Shown piece by piece: positions 15,214 to 21,935 of a DNA stretch of 21,935 nt (position 1 is its first letter; each line of letters begins with the position of its first letter). The DNA is taken from positions 1-21,935 of the forward strand of contig JASHYD010000615.1 of assembly GCA_030043175.1 (NCBI GenBank), in the 5' to 3' direction. A program made the position numbers and the translations under genes. This stretch comes from Xanthobacteraceae bacterium. Lineage in GTDB: Bacteria; Pseudomonadota; Alphaproteobacteria; Rhizobiales; Xanthobacteraceae. Below the pieces are notes generated by a model. It searched no databases and had not been told where the DNA came from. It saw only the letters and a list, made by a program, of their open reading frames with translations.

Positions 15214-15660
15214 ATGACGATGTTCATTGATAGCGATACGCCCTCGACGTCATGGCCGGGCCCCTCCCGGCCATCCAGTTCAGGCTCACGGGCAAGCCGC
15301 AGGGATGACGGGGATGCCCGCGAGGCGCGCCGGCATCTCACAACGCGGTTTTGGCGTGCCACCTTCGCCTGCGGCGCACTTTTTCTGTTCACCGCGACCC
15401 CATCCGCCGAGGAATTTTCGCCTGAGCGCATCCGGTCGGGCGCCGCGATTTACTCGCGAAACTGCTCGCCCTGCCACGGCAGCCGTATGCAAAATCCGGA
15501 AAGTGCCTTTGATCTGCGCAAATTTCCTCCCGATCAGCACGAGCGCTTCGTTTCCTCCGTGACGCATGGCAAGAACCAGATGCCGCCATGGGGCGACCTG
15601 CTCAGTGCCGCGGATGTCGAGGCCCTGTGGGCTTATGTGATGGCCGGCGAGCCGAGGTAG
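15214..15660 (+). CDS. Class I c-type cytochrome, probable electron acceptor of the quinoprotein dehydrogenase
   Basis: A small periplasmic cytochrome with one heme. It has NCSPCHGSR (C-x-x-C-H), and a downstream Met in HGKNQMPPWGDLLSAAD is the likely sixth ligand, with the usual closing helix VEALWAYVMAGEPR. ATG 15214 follows the dehydrogenase stop by 4 bases, so translation may be coupled, though no strong ribosome site is seen. An export segment (FWRATFACGALFLFTATPSA) starts about 48 residues in. The stretch before it is encoded largely by a REP palindrome, so the real N-terminus is uncertain; no in-frame ATG, GTG or TTG lies between the palindrome and the export segment. Function follows from the family and the tight pairing. 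Confidence 0.82.
   Translation: MTMFIDSDTPSTSWPGPSRPSSSGSRASRRDDGDAREARRHLTTRFWRATFACGALFLFTATPSAEEFSPERIRSGAAIYSRNCSPCHGSRMQNPESAFDLRKFPPDQHERFVSSVTHGKNQMPPWGDLLSAADVEALWAYVMAGEPR
15252..15274. repeat. Bradyrhizobial REP-type palindrome inside the cytochrome reading frame
   Basis: The arms ATGGCCGGG (15252-15260) and CCCGGCCAT (15266-15274) are exact reverse complements around CCCCT. Nearly identical palindromes (ATGGCCGGG, a CTTGT-like loop, CCCGGCCAT) are widespread between genes in Bradyrhizobium; that is recalled knowledge. The following GGGATGACGGGGATG tract is often part of the same repeat. Confidence 0.75.
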
Positions 15661-15946
15661 CGCCCGCAGAGTTTCGCCGCGACTTGGTCGAGTGCCGCCG
15701 CATCGTCATCGCCGGGTTCTGGCGTTGTTAGAGCGCCTCGACACTCGACAATCCCGACCTCACCGCCTGGCCTTAGCAGCTCCGCCGACCGCGCCGCTCA
15801 GCCACTGCCCAATATCCGGCTTGTCGAGCACTGCGGCACGCGGACGTGATTGAGTTCAGTCAGACAATCCGCATCGGTGAAGATGATTGTGCGCGGCGTG
15901 GTTCGCAGTTCACCATACCCACTTGTGTCGCCATTGCTGTGCAGGA
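15661..15946. other. Intergenic stretch between convergent genes
   Basis: No frame with a start, ribosome site and recognisable product was found on either strand. It separates the plus-strand cytochrome from the minus-strand Gly/Tyr-rich gene, so terminators are expected, but no strong hairpin followed by a T run was seen. Confidence 0.35.
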
Positions 15947-16306
15947 TCAAAAACGACAACAGAGCTGCCGATCGAATGGATACCTTCCGCGATAACTGTA
16001 GCCGTACAAGTATGGAGTTGCGTATCCATTGTAGGGGCCGTAATAGGAGTAGCCACCGTAATTGGGGTAGCCATAGCCGTAGCGATAGTAGGGCACAGCG
16101 AGCGCCCCGCCGACGATCGCGCCGCCGAGGAATCCGGCCCCAAGGCCCCAACCGAATCCTCTGTCCCACACCATCTCGACGTTGGTTCCGGTCGCATTTT
16201 TGATCGCCAAAGGATCGACATTCGGCATGGCCGATGCGGCATTCGAAACAACAGCAATGCCTGCAGCCGAGACAACGACCAACAACCTCAACATTCGCTG
16301 GAACAT
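15947..16306 (-). CDS. Gly/Tyr-rich secreted protein with a glycine-zipper-like segment, 119 aa
   Basis: ATG 16306 is chosen because GGAGG lies 6 bases upstream and it opens a signal peptide (MFQRMLRLLVVVSAAGIAVV, cleavage near ASA). A short mature start (MPNVDPLAIKNATGTNVEMV) leads into GFGWGLGAGFLGGAIVGGAL, which has the spacing of a glycine zipper or surface-antigen membrane segment. Tyr/Gly/Pro repeats (YYRYGYGYPNYGGYSYYG) then run to near the end. Such small proteins are common in bradyrhizobia and are thought to be envelope-associated; no activity is known. The last ten residues (PFDRQLCCRF) break the repeat style and may mark a frameshifted end. Confidence 0.72.
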   Translation of the reverse strand: MFQRMLRLLVVVSAAGIAVVSNAASAMPNVDPLAIKNATGTNVEMVWDRGFGWGLGAGFLGGAIVGGALAVPYYRYGYGYPNYGGYSYYGPYNGYATPYLYGYSYRGRYPFDRQLCCRF

Positions 16307-16347
16307 TGAAAGCCTCCGTTTTTCGTCGCCCGTAAGGAACATTACAC

Positions 16348-16993
16348 ATGAGAATCAGAAAGACTAATCACGCCCCCTTCATCGGTCGCTCCGGCGGCGA
16401 CGGGCGGGCATGTCCGAGCGTCTTTGCTGTTCGGGTCAGAGGCGCAACCCACTTCCTGCGTCTCACAAATCGATCGTTTCGTGGCACTGATGATGCCACC
16501 GATGAGTTTTCGTTTCTGCATCACTTGTACTCACACGGCGTCCACGTTGCGATGCCGGTTCCGTCAATCCACGGTGAGAACGTTGAAAACGTCGGCGATT
16601 TTCTCGCCACTCTGTTTCGGCGCGCCCCAGGTCTGCGGAGTGACCCCGAAAGCTCGGTTATGGAATAGAACGTTCTTGCGGGAATGGGGACGCGCCCTGG
16701 CGTTTCAGCACCAAGCGGCAAGCTGTCGGCATTGGTTTCTGTATGATATCGCAGTCTCGGTGTCGTCGTTTCGCCTCCGACCGGAACGTGAGTAACTGAT
16801 TCAAATGTTAGAAGGTTACCGTGACGTTCGTCGGGTTCCTGGCGACCTTGGCTCACTCCGTCTCTTGCTGGGGCTGCGATTGCTCTACGTCTATTGCGAT
16901 CGACTTCAACGTTTCGGGGTTGCTCCTAAGCCCGATCAAACAGATATCCTTCGTGCTCTTCGCGACCGGTTGATCCGTGGCGATGTTTGGTAA
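16348..16993 (+). pseudogene. Phosphotransferase (APH/choline-kinase type) remnant with the catalytic middle missing
   Basis: The first frame carries ATHFLRLTNRSFR, EFSFLHHLYSHGVHVAMPVP and FRRAPGLRSDPESSV, which resemble the N-terminal lobe of aminoglycoside-phosphotransferase-fold enzymes. It stops at 16668. The +1 frame continues with WNRTFLREWGRALAFQHQAA, has an in-frame stop at 16793-16795, and then gives LEGYRDVRRVPGDLGSLRL and LYVYCDRLQRFG, a plausible C-terminal end. The HGD...N catalytic loop and the DFDD segment are absent, so about 100 residues are missing. The frameshift, the stop and the internal deletion make this a dead gene. The C-terminal assignment is weaker than the N-terminal one. 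Confidence 0.5.
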
Positions 16994-17100
16994 TGCATCG
17001 GGCGCAATTCGGAGCCTGGCGACACGGCGACAGCGCCACCACAGTGACCACCCGCCATATCCTTCGTCCGTGAGAACCGCATATTTTGATTTTTTTAGCG

Positions 17101-18024
17101 CTATGGTCCCAGGCGCGCAACCGCTGCATTGATGCGTTTCCCCTCCAAGAGCTTGCGCTCCGACGCGAACGCCTTGGCCAAAAAATCCAGCGTGGCGCGG
17201 ATGCGGGTGGTGCGCTTGAGATCATCATGTGTCAATAGCCAGAGCGCCGATCGGGGCTCGGCAAGAGTCTTCGGCGTGAACCGACGCAGAGCGGCAGCGG
17301 GATCTCCAACATAACAAGGAAGCAGCGCGAGGCCGAGGCCAGCAAGTGCCGCATCGCGCGACGCGGGAAGCGCGTCGACACGGCAGATAATCTGAGCCCC
17401 CTGCAAGTTTTCATACATCCACCGAGCGATGACGGTACTTGCGAGCGCATCATCAAGACCGATCCAATCGTGAGCCGACAGGTCTTTGTCTTCGCGCCGA
17501 GACAGATAGGTTCGCGATCCGTAAATCGCGTGGGCAATATCCGCCACACGTCGCCCCACCAGGATCTGGGGGGGCTCGAGCGTCGGCCGGATCGCGATCT
17601 CAGCCTCTCGGCGCGTGAGATTTGCCATCGCATTCGATATGGCGATCTCGAACTGAATTTCGGGATACAAGGCGCGCATCGCCGGCAGGTGGCGCATCAG
17701 GATCGTGCCGAGAGTATCAGTCGTGGTTATTCGGACAGTGCCAGAAGGCCTTAAGTCCTGGCCAGAAAGCCTTCGCTCGAGCGTCAGCACCTCGTCTTCA
17801 AGATGGGCTGCCGACTCGGCCGCCGTCTCGCCAGCCGGCGTCGGCGCATAGCCGTCGCGGAAGCGCTCGAACAACCGAGCTCCCATCTGTTCCTCGATCG
17901 CGCCGAGGCGACGAAACACCGTCGAGTGCGTCACACCTAACTTACGCGCCGCTCCGGAGAGGCTGCCTTCCCGAAAGACTGCAAGAACGAGGCGAAGGTC
18001 ATCCCAATCCCAGGTGCTGTTCAT
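17101..18024 (-). CDS. LysR-family transcriptional regulator, 307 aa
   Basis: The N-terminal winged helix (residues 5-64) is typical: WDDLRLVLAVFREGSLSGAA, RKLGVTHSTVFRRLGAIEEQ, GARLFERFRDGYAPTPAGE. A linker helix and a substrate-binding domain with two alpha/beta lobes follow (LMRHLPAMRALYPEIQFEIA, AEIAIRPTLEPPQILVGRRV, DAALAGLGLALLPCYVG). It belongs to the LysR branch whose helix reads HSTVFRRL. The gene is divergent from a small membrane protein and an MFS-transporter pseudogene; LysR regulators usually control the divergent neighbour and themselves from the shared gap. The substrate is unknown. The gene is intact although its apparent target is broken. Confidence 0.92.
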   Translation of the reverse strand: MNSTWDWDDLRLVLAVFREGSLSGAARKLGVTHSTVFRRLGAIEEQMGARLFERFRDGYAPTPAGETAAESAAHLEDEVLTLERRLSGQDLRPSGTVRITTTDTLGTILMRHLPAMRALYPEIQFEIAISNAMANLTRREAEIAIRPTLEPPQILVGRRVADIAHAIYGSRTYLSRREDKDLSAHDWIGLDDALASTVIARWMYENLQGAQIICRVDALPASRDAALAGLGLALLPCYVGDPAAALRRFTPKTLAEPRSALWLLTHDDLKRTTRIRATLDFLAKAFASERKLLEGKRINAAVARLGP

Positions 18025-18130
18025 TTTTGCAAGATCCGTTTGCCAAAACTCAGAATATCTGTTTGCCAGCAGACATTCTAGATCTTGCGGCGACGGAACG
18101 TTTCTGACGCTTCCTAACCGGAGGAATTCG
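18025..18130. promoter_or_regulatory. Divergent control region with inverted and direct repeats, candidate LysR site
   Basis: GCAAGATC (18029-18036) and GATCTTGC (18081-18088) are exact inverted repeats 52 bases apart. GTTTGCCA occurs twice in direct orientation (18038-18045 and 18061-18068). Between them lies the partly symmetric CAGAATATCTG. Such spaced repeats in the gap next to a LysR gene fit recognition and activation sites, but the exact site is not proven. A GGAGG ribosome site for the plus-strand gene closes the region. Confidence 0.5.
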
Positions 18131-18367
18131 ATGGTTCAGATGAGAGAGGGCTGCCGAGCTGCTGGTCCGCGAGCCCCTCGCTCCTCCTCCGTTGTCTGGT
18201 TTGCAATGGCAGTCGCGGCGGCGCTGGTCCTCTCGCTCGCGGTAGCAGCCACCATGTCCGATGGCTTGGACCGTCTGCTGCCAAAGGATCAGCTATTTGT
18301 CCCCTATTTCATGACCGACACGCGGTCGCCGTGCCGGAGGGACTTTTTCCAAGGAGAAGGGGCGTGA
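18131..18367 (+). CDS. Small membrane protein of unknown function, 78 aa
   Basis: ATG 18131 has GGAGG 7 bases upstream. The protein has a basic N-terminus (MVQMREGCRAAGPRAPRSS), one membrane segment (VVWFAMAVAAALVLSLAVAA, about residues 21-40) and a short periplasmic or cytoplasmic tail (MSDGLDRLLPKDQLFVPYFM). The stop overlaps the GTG start of the next gene (GTGA), so it was probably co-translated with the transporter gene that is now broken. No family is recognised. It may itself be residual. Confidence 0.55.
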   Translation: MVQMREGCRAAGPRAPRSSSVVWFAMAVAAALVLSLAVAATMSDGLDRLLPKDQLFVPYFMTDTRSPCRRDFFQGEGA

Positions 18368-18863
18368 CGCATGTCATCGAATCCCGGCCGGCTGGTTATA
18401 GCAAGGAACAAGTTGTCGGCCTGCGACGCTGGTCCGCCCTTCTGGTGCTGCTCACCGGTGCATTCTGCCGATCCTGGACTTTAACGTGGTTAACCTGGCC
18501 CTGTCGGCCATGCGCGGCGATCTCGGCGCAAGTTCGAGCGAAGTGCAGTTCGTCATCTCGGCCTATGCCGCGACCTATGCGGTGTTTCTGATCACCGGCG
18601 GCCGGCTCCGCGACCTCTTCGGACGGCGGCGGATGTTTCTCTGGGGCGTCGCAGGATTCACAATCGTCTCTCTGCTGTGCGGTGTCGCATGGTCACCTGG
18701 CATCCTGGTCGGTGGGTAAATCCCTCGAGGGCCTGCGGCGACGATGTTGCCGCTGCAGGTGCTCGCCTCGATCCGCGCGCTGTTTCCACCCGATGAACAA
18801 GGCCGCGCACTCGGCATTTATGGCGTCATCGGCTCGGCGGTGACGCTCACCGTCGCGACTTGA
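18364..18863 (+). pseudogene. MFS drug/H+ antiporter (DHA2-like), N-terminal remnant with frameshift and stop
   Basis: The GTG at 18364 has AAGGAG 6 bases upstream and starts VTHVIESRPAGYSKEQVV, leading to a first membrane helix WSALLVLLTGAF. A base is missing near 18465; the next frame gives LPILDFNVVNLALSAM and SEVQFVISAYAATYAVFLIT. The MFS signature between helices 2 and 3 is GGRLRDLFGRRRMF. An in-frame TAA at 18718-18720 replaces the usual Arg of the GGRI helix 4 motif. After it come ATMLPLQVLASIRALFPPDE and GRALGIYGVIGSAVTL, then a stop. Only about 165 of the usual 450-500 residues remain, so it cannot transport. Confidence 0.82.
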
Positions 18864-18872
18864 GTCTTCCCA

Positions 18873-19031
18873 ATGTCATTCCTACATCCATTCATCGCCT
18901 TGCTTCAAACGTGGCGACAACGATTGCGTGAGCGGCAGTTCGCGGAAATGGACGACAGGTCACTTCGCGACATTGAACGCACGCGCTACGATATCGAATG
19001 TGAGCTGCGAAAGCCATTTTGGCGTGAATAG
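18873..19031 (+). CDS. DUF1127 (YjiS-like) mini-protein, 52 aa
   Basis: The product starts MSFLHPFIALLQTWRQRLRE and contains the family core: an Arg-rich helix, then MDDRSLRDIERTRYDIE, ending LRKPFWRE. DUF1127 proteins are 45-70 residue, Arg-rich proteins common in alphaproteobacteria; some have been linked to RNA maturation and to phosphate or carbon metabolism. ATG 18873 is the only suitable start; no clear ribosome site precedes it, and the preceding sequence is the broken transporter, so its original promoter may be lost. Confidence 0.82.
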   Translation: MSFLHPFIALLQTWRQRLRERQFAEMDDRSLRDIERTRYDIECELRKPFWRE

Positions 19032-19371
19032 GCCGGCTTCTTGACGTTGATGTATACAGAGCTTGATATTCCACAGCCAGAGTCAGCTCAGGGTCATCTT
19101 CGACCGTCGGGCGCGGTCGCTGCTGACGGCAGCTTATATGAGGCCGAGTCAAGCGGTGCTTCGTCGGTGTGTGCGGTGTTTTTATTCGTAGGCATTGCGG
19201 CGGCATTACAAGCCACGGCAGCACACAGTCCAGGGATGGGGATGGTCGTCAAGCCCCGAAGCCGCGAGCGGGACGCTGGAGGCGCCGGGCTCTCCTTCGG
19301 GTTCAGCAATCAGGTGCTGACTTGAGCGATGGCCCTCAACTTGGCTCGGCAACTGAAGCCTGGAGGTTCTT
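19032..19371. other. 340-bp gap upstream of cysE
   Basis: One 94-residue frame (19041-19325) is open, but it lacks a ribosome site and has no recognisable fold, so it is not called. The cysE ribosome site (TGGAGG) lies at the right end. No confident promoter or NifA/RpoN site was found. Confidence 0.35.
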
Positions 19372-20175
19372 ATGAAACACGTTGGGCAGCTCGCTGGTCA
19401 CGATTCGATTTGGGATACCCTCCGCCAGGCCGCCGCCTCTTTGGCTGACGAGGAGCCCGTCCTCGGCAGCCTCGCTCATGCAAGCGTGCTTAATCAATCC
19501 TGTTTCGAGTATGCCCTCAGCTACATTCTTGCCCAGCGGCTTGGCAATGAAGACGTTCCGGCAATGCTCCTGCGTCGAGTATTCGACGCACTTACTTTGG
19601 ATGATGCCGAGATCGGGATTGCAGCTCGTGCTGATCTTGCCGCCGTGTGCGAACGCGATCCCGCCTGTAACTCTGCCTTGGAGGCTCTGTTATTTTATAA
19701 AGGTTTCCATGCGATTCAAGCCTATCGGTTTGCTCACGCATTGCTGCATCGAGAGCGGCGCTCCCTGGCGCTCTATCTTCAGAGCCGAATGGCGCTGGTT
19801 TTTGGCATCGACATCAATCCCGCGGCTCGACTTGGCCGGGGCATAATGATCGACCACGGCACTGGTGTCGTTATCGGCGAGACTACAGTCGTTGAGGACG
19901 GTGTGTCCATGCTCCAGGGGGTAACTCTCGGCGGAACCGGCAAAGTACACGGCGATCGCCATCCGAAGGTTCGCGAGGGCGTTATGATTGGGGCTGGCGC
20001 TGGCATCTTCGGTAACATTGAAATTGGTGTTCGCGCCAAGATAGGGGCAGGCAGTGTTGTGTTGAAAGCGGTGCCGGCTCGTTGCACCGCCGCTGGCGTT
20101 CCAGCCCGTCTGGTCGGACCTTGTGCCGAGCAGGAGCCAGCCCGCGAAATGGATCAGACCTTGGGCGTTGGATGA
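19372..20175 (+). CDS. cysE: Serine O-acetyltransferase, 267 aa
   Basis: It makes O-acetylserine from serine and acetyl-CoA, the first step of cysteine synthesis in the cytoplasm. The N-terminal helical domain (residues 11-140) includes DSIWDTLRQAAASLADEEP and LEALLFYKGFHAIQAYRF. A left-handed beta-helix of hexapeptide repeats follows: INPAARLGRGIMIDHGTGVV, LQGVTLGGTGK, GDRHPKVREGVMIGAGAGI. By alignment with the E. coli enzyme the catalytic pair is Asp147 and His162, with Arg196-His197 in the GDRHPK loop. The usual DIHP reads DINP here. TGGAGG lies 5 bases before the ATG. Length and motifs are complete. In rhizobia a second cysE copy can accompany nitrogen-fixation genes, but no such genes are in this window. 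Confidence 0.95.
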   Translation: MKHVGQLAGHDSIWDTLRQAAASLADEEPVLGSLAHASVLNQSCFEYALSYILAQRLGNEDVPAMLLRRVFDALTLDDAEIGIAARADLAAVCERDPACNSALEALLFYKGFHAIQAYRFAHALLHRERRSLALYLQSRMALVFGIDINPAARLGRGIMIDHGTGVVIGETTVVEDGVSMLQGVTLGGTGKVHGDRHPKVREGVMIGAGAGIFGNIEIGVRAKIGAGSVVLKAVPARCTAAGVPARLVGPCAEQEPAREMDQTLGVG

Positions 20176-21010
20176 AAGTCACACGGAAGGCCCTACTTGT
20201 AGCACGTCAGGTAATGGAATGGTCCGGCCGTGCTCCCGCCTCACCAGTGAGTGATGCTGGAATGGGGCGAGTGTCAAGCGGAGCACCGCCATGTCCAACA
20301 AATCAAATTCGACCGTTACCACCATGGGGGTCGATATCGGCAAGAATTCGTTCCACGTCGTCGGGCTCGATCAGCGCGGAGCGATCGTGCTGCGGCAGAA
20401 GTGGTCACGCGGTCAGATCGAAGCGCGCCTTGCCAACATGCCGCCCTGCCTGATTGGCATGGAAGCCTGCGTTGGACATCACCTGAGCCGGAAGCTGCAA
20501 GCACACGGTCACGATGCGCGACTGATGCCCGCGAAGTATGCGCGCGCGTATAGCAAAGGTCAGAAAAACGATTTTCGCGACGCGGAAGCGATTGCCGAGG
20601 CGGTGCAGCGCCCGACGATGAAATTCGTCGCCACCACGACGCCTGATCAGCTCGACTTGCAAGCTCTGCACCGGGTGCGCAAACGGCTGGTCAGGCAGGA
20701 GAGAGCAGATGACATAGTCCCCGTTTCCCTGCCGAGGTCTGCGAGAGGATGCAACGAGATGGAGGATCGGTCTTCCCGGGCGCATGCGAACCCTGGTGAC
20801 CCAAATGGCCCCGCTTGAGGCCTGTCCGGTAACGAGAACGCGCGCGCGCTGATATCCATGATGGCCCGGAGCACAACACGCTCCAATCAGAGGCCGGATA
20901 CATTGATGCAAGACCGCAAGCCGACAGATCGATTGGTCCGGTCCTCCTACATGAGCTGACGTTCCGCAGCTTGCGCTCGTCCTGAACAACGCGCTCGGGT
21001 TGCCCGCTTG
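20176..21010 (+). mobile_element. Approximate extent of the IS110 remnant
   Basis: The noncoding 115 bases before the transposase (20176-20290) are where members of the IS110 group encode the bridge RNA that selects donor and target. The region after the truncation (20705 to about 21010) lacks a gene and probably contains the element's 3' end, since it starts at the deletion junction. The ends have no inverted repeats in this family, so exact limits cannot be set from sequence alone. Confidence 0.4.
20291..20818 (+). pseudogene. IS110-family transposase, N-terminal DEDD domain only
   Basis: Residues 1-136 match the RuvC-like DEDD domain of IS110 transposases: MGVDIGKNSFHVVGLD (Asp15), CLIGMEACVGHHLSRKL (Glu58) and YSKGQKNDFRDAEAIAEAV (Asp94, Asp97), followed by [18 protein letters not shown]. 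At about 20700 the homology ends abruptly; the remaining 39 residues ([15 protein letters not shown] and on) belong to another frame or to the 3' end of the element. The C-terminal Tnp_20 domain with the catalytic serine, about 200 residues, is gone. It is an internal-deletion remnant that cannot move by itself. Confidence 0.85.
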
Positions 21011-21018
21011 TTTCATGG

Positions 21019-21289
21019 TCACCGCCGACTGCCCGTCGCCAACCGCTCCCCATCGAAGCGCTCAGCAAAAGCCTCCGCGTCTTCTGGCTTAGCGAAGCAG
21101 AACACCACGAAGTTGCTGTCATCGCGGCGCAGGGTGTACGTCAGCTGCGCCACCGATACGGCCCCGCCGCCGCGATAAATATCACCTCGTATTCTTGAGG
21201 CCACGCACTTTCTCGGCCGCGAGCGCCGCATGATGCGGCCAGTTGCGCTTGAGATCACTGCGGGTGATTTCGCCTTTGCGGCGGGTCAT
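21019..21289 (-). pseudogene. Small conserved hypothetical protein (about 90 aa), frameshifted
   Basis: The gene starts at ATG 21289 with [20 protein letters not shown] and [14 protein letters not shown], shifts to EVIFIAAAG near 21190, then to [20 protein letters not shown] and [20 protein letters not shown], ending at 21019. Three frames are used, so at least two indels are present. The whole reads as one known style of small bradyrhizobial protein (from memory). The start overlaps the stop of the upstream gene (ATGA). The basic N-terminus and the [16 protein letters not shown] helix are typical; the function is unknown. Confidence 0.6.
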
Positions 21290-21617
21290 GATTCACCGAC
21301 CGCCCGCTTCGCGGCCGTCCGCCGTCGCACCGATGGCGCAGGCGGGTTCTTCTTGATCGGTATCCGGTGCAGCTTCCGGAGATCGCCGTCATCGAGAAAC
21401 CTGCCGATCATGTTCGCCGGGATCAGCTCGGCGCTGACCGGGTCAAGCTGGTGTCCGGACGCGAACTCAAGACCGCGATCGGCGCCTGCCAGCGAAGCCT
21501 TGAGGTGAGTATGAAGCAGGCCCGAGCGGGACCCCATCACGACCACACCGCCAGCGCTGCCGTCAGAATGGCGATAGGTCAACCAAAGAACTTCGGCGGT
21601 TCTGGTTTCTTGGCCAT
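21286..21617 (-). CDS. Small conserved hypothetical protein (110 aa), one frameshift
   Basis: The first frame begins [12 protein letters not shown] at 21617 and stops. Adding one T in the AAA/TTT run at 21585-21587 gives [20 protein letters not shown], then [20 protein letters not shown] and a basic end, with an exact multiple of three. A middle segment ([30 protein letters not shown]) is well formed. The partner gene starts inside its stop codon, so they form a two-gene unit. This pair is often found near mobile DNA in bradyrhizobia as I recall it, with no known function. A single-base sequencing error is as likely as true decay. Confidence 0.6.
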
Positions 21618-21702
21618 GTGGCAAGTATCGGCCGCAAGGTCGGTGCTTTCAATCCGGCTGAAGGCCCCGGCTTTTCTGGAGCGGCACGGTGAGCCGGTGC
21701 CC

Positions 21703-21732
21703 GCGTGAGGCACTTTGCCAATAGCCTCACGC
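21703..21732. promoter_or_regulatory. 9-bp inverted repeat upstream of the two-gene unit
   Basis: GCGTGAGGC (21703-21711) and GCCTCACGC (21724-21732) are exact reverse complements around a 12-base loop, about 85 bases upstream of the 21617 start. It could be an operator, or a terminator of something further right. Apart from this dyad I see no gene in 21618-21935. Confidence 0.45.
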
Positions 21733-21935
21733 ACTAATCCGACGCAGGCCGCAGAGCGCCCCGCACGTTCGAATGCGCAACCTTGTGCTCGCCAGCACAT
21801 CTCTTCCCGATCGCAGGTCCTATGGTCTTGGAAATCGAAGGTCACTCAGGACGCTGAGCAAGTCGTCGCAAGCTGCCGCATGGCTCAGAGAAGTACGTCG
21901 GCCAAATAAGAGCACGGACCGACAAAGGACCACGA

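Noticed and set aside
19041..19325. 94-aa ORF upstream of cysE
   Set aside because: No ribosome site, no recognisable fold, composition like random GC-rich frames.
19300..19371. RpoN -24/-12 promoter before cysE (TGGCCCTCAACTTGGC)
   Set aside because: The GG-to-GC spacing is one base off and the -12 box is poor.

Overview
The window looks like accessory DNA from a GC-rich alphaproteobacterium, most likely Bradyrhizobium or a close relative. The reasons are a REP-type palindrome with the ATGGCCGGG/CCCGGCCAT arms typical of bradyrhizobial intergenic DNA, a DUF1127 mini-protein, an IS110 transposase, and a pair of small proteins (21019-21617) of a kind I associate with that genus. The genus call is inference. 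No rRNA, tRNA or CRISPR was seen.

Region 1 (1-5539, all minus strand) is the integrase-proximal end of an integrated element that runs off the left edge. It has a P4-type tyrosine integrase that is frameshifted and seems to have lost its nucleophile. Leftward of it lie a protein of unknown function, an excisionase/AlpA-like helix-turn-helix protein with a perfect inverted repeat upstream, a DUF2786 protein and six further small unknown proteins (one partial), several with overlapping ends. Two of these read coherently only if one base is added in a homopolymer.

Region 2 (about 5660-8600, plus strand) begins with broken genes: a DUF3179 gene without its 5' half and a cytochrome-like gene without its heme motif. 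An intact exported multicopper oxidase with a complete set of copper ligands follows, then the remains of a small secreted protein.

Region 3 (8601-15660) holds the large intact enzymes. An Abhydrolase_10-type secreted hydrolase and a gamma-glutamyltransferase-like enzyme lie on the minus strand. Divergent from them are a PQQ-dependent alcohol dehydrogenase with the Asp-Tyr-Asp pattern linked to lanthanide use, and a c-type cytochrome that is its probable electron acceptor. A hairpin-rich 260-bp remnant, probably of an IS200/IS605-type element, sits directly upstream of the gamma-glutamyltransferase gene. Nearly all products of regions 2 and 3 carry export signals, so the locus looks like a periplasmic oxidation/hydrolysis island.

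Region 4 (15661-21935) is mixed: a Gly/Tyr-rich secreted protein, an aminoglycoside-phosphotransferase-type pseudogene, an intact LysR regulator divergent from a small membrane protein and an MFS-transporter pseudogene, a DUF1127 protein, an intact serine acetyltransferase (cysE), a truncated IS110 transposase and two overlapping frameshifted small genes.

The main theme is a few intact enzymes among many decaying genes. Most frameshifts are repaired by adding one base, so read-level checking should separate real decay from assembly error.
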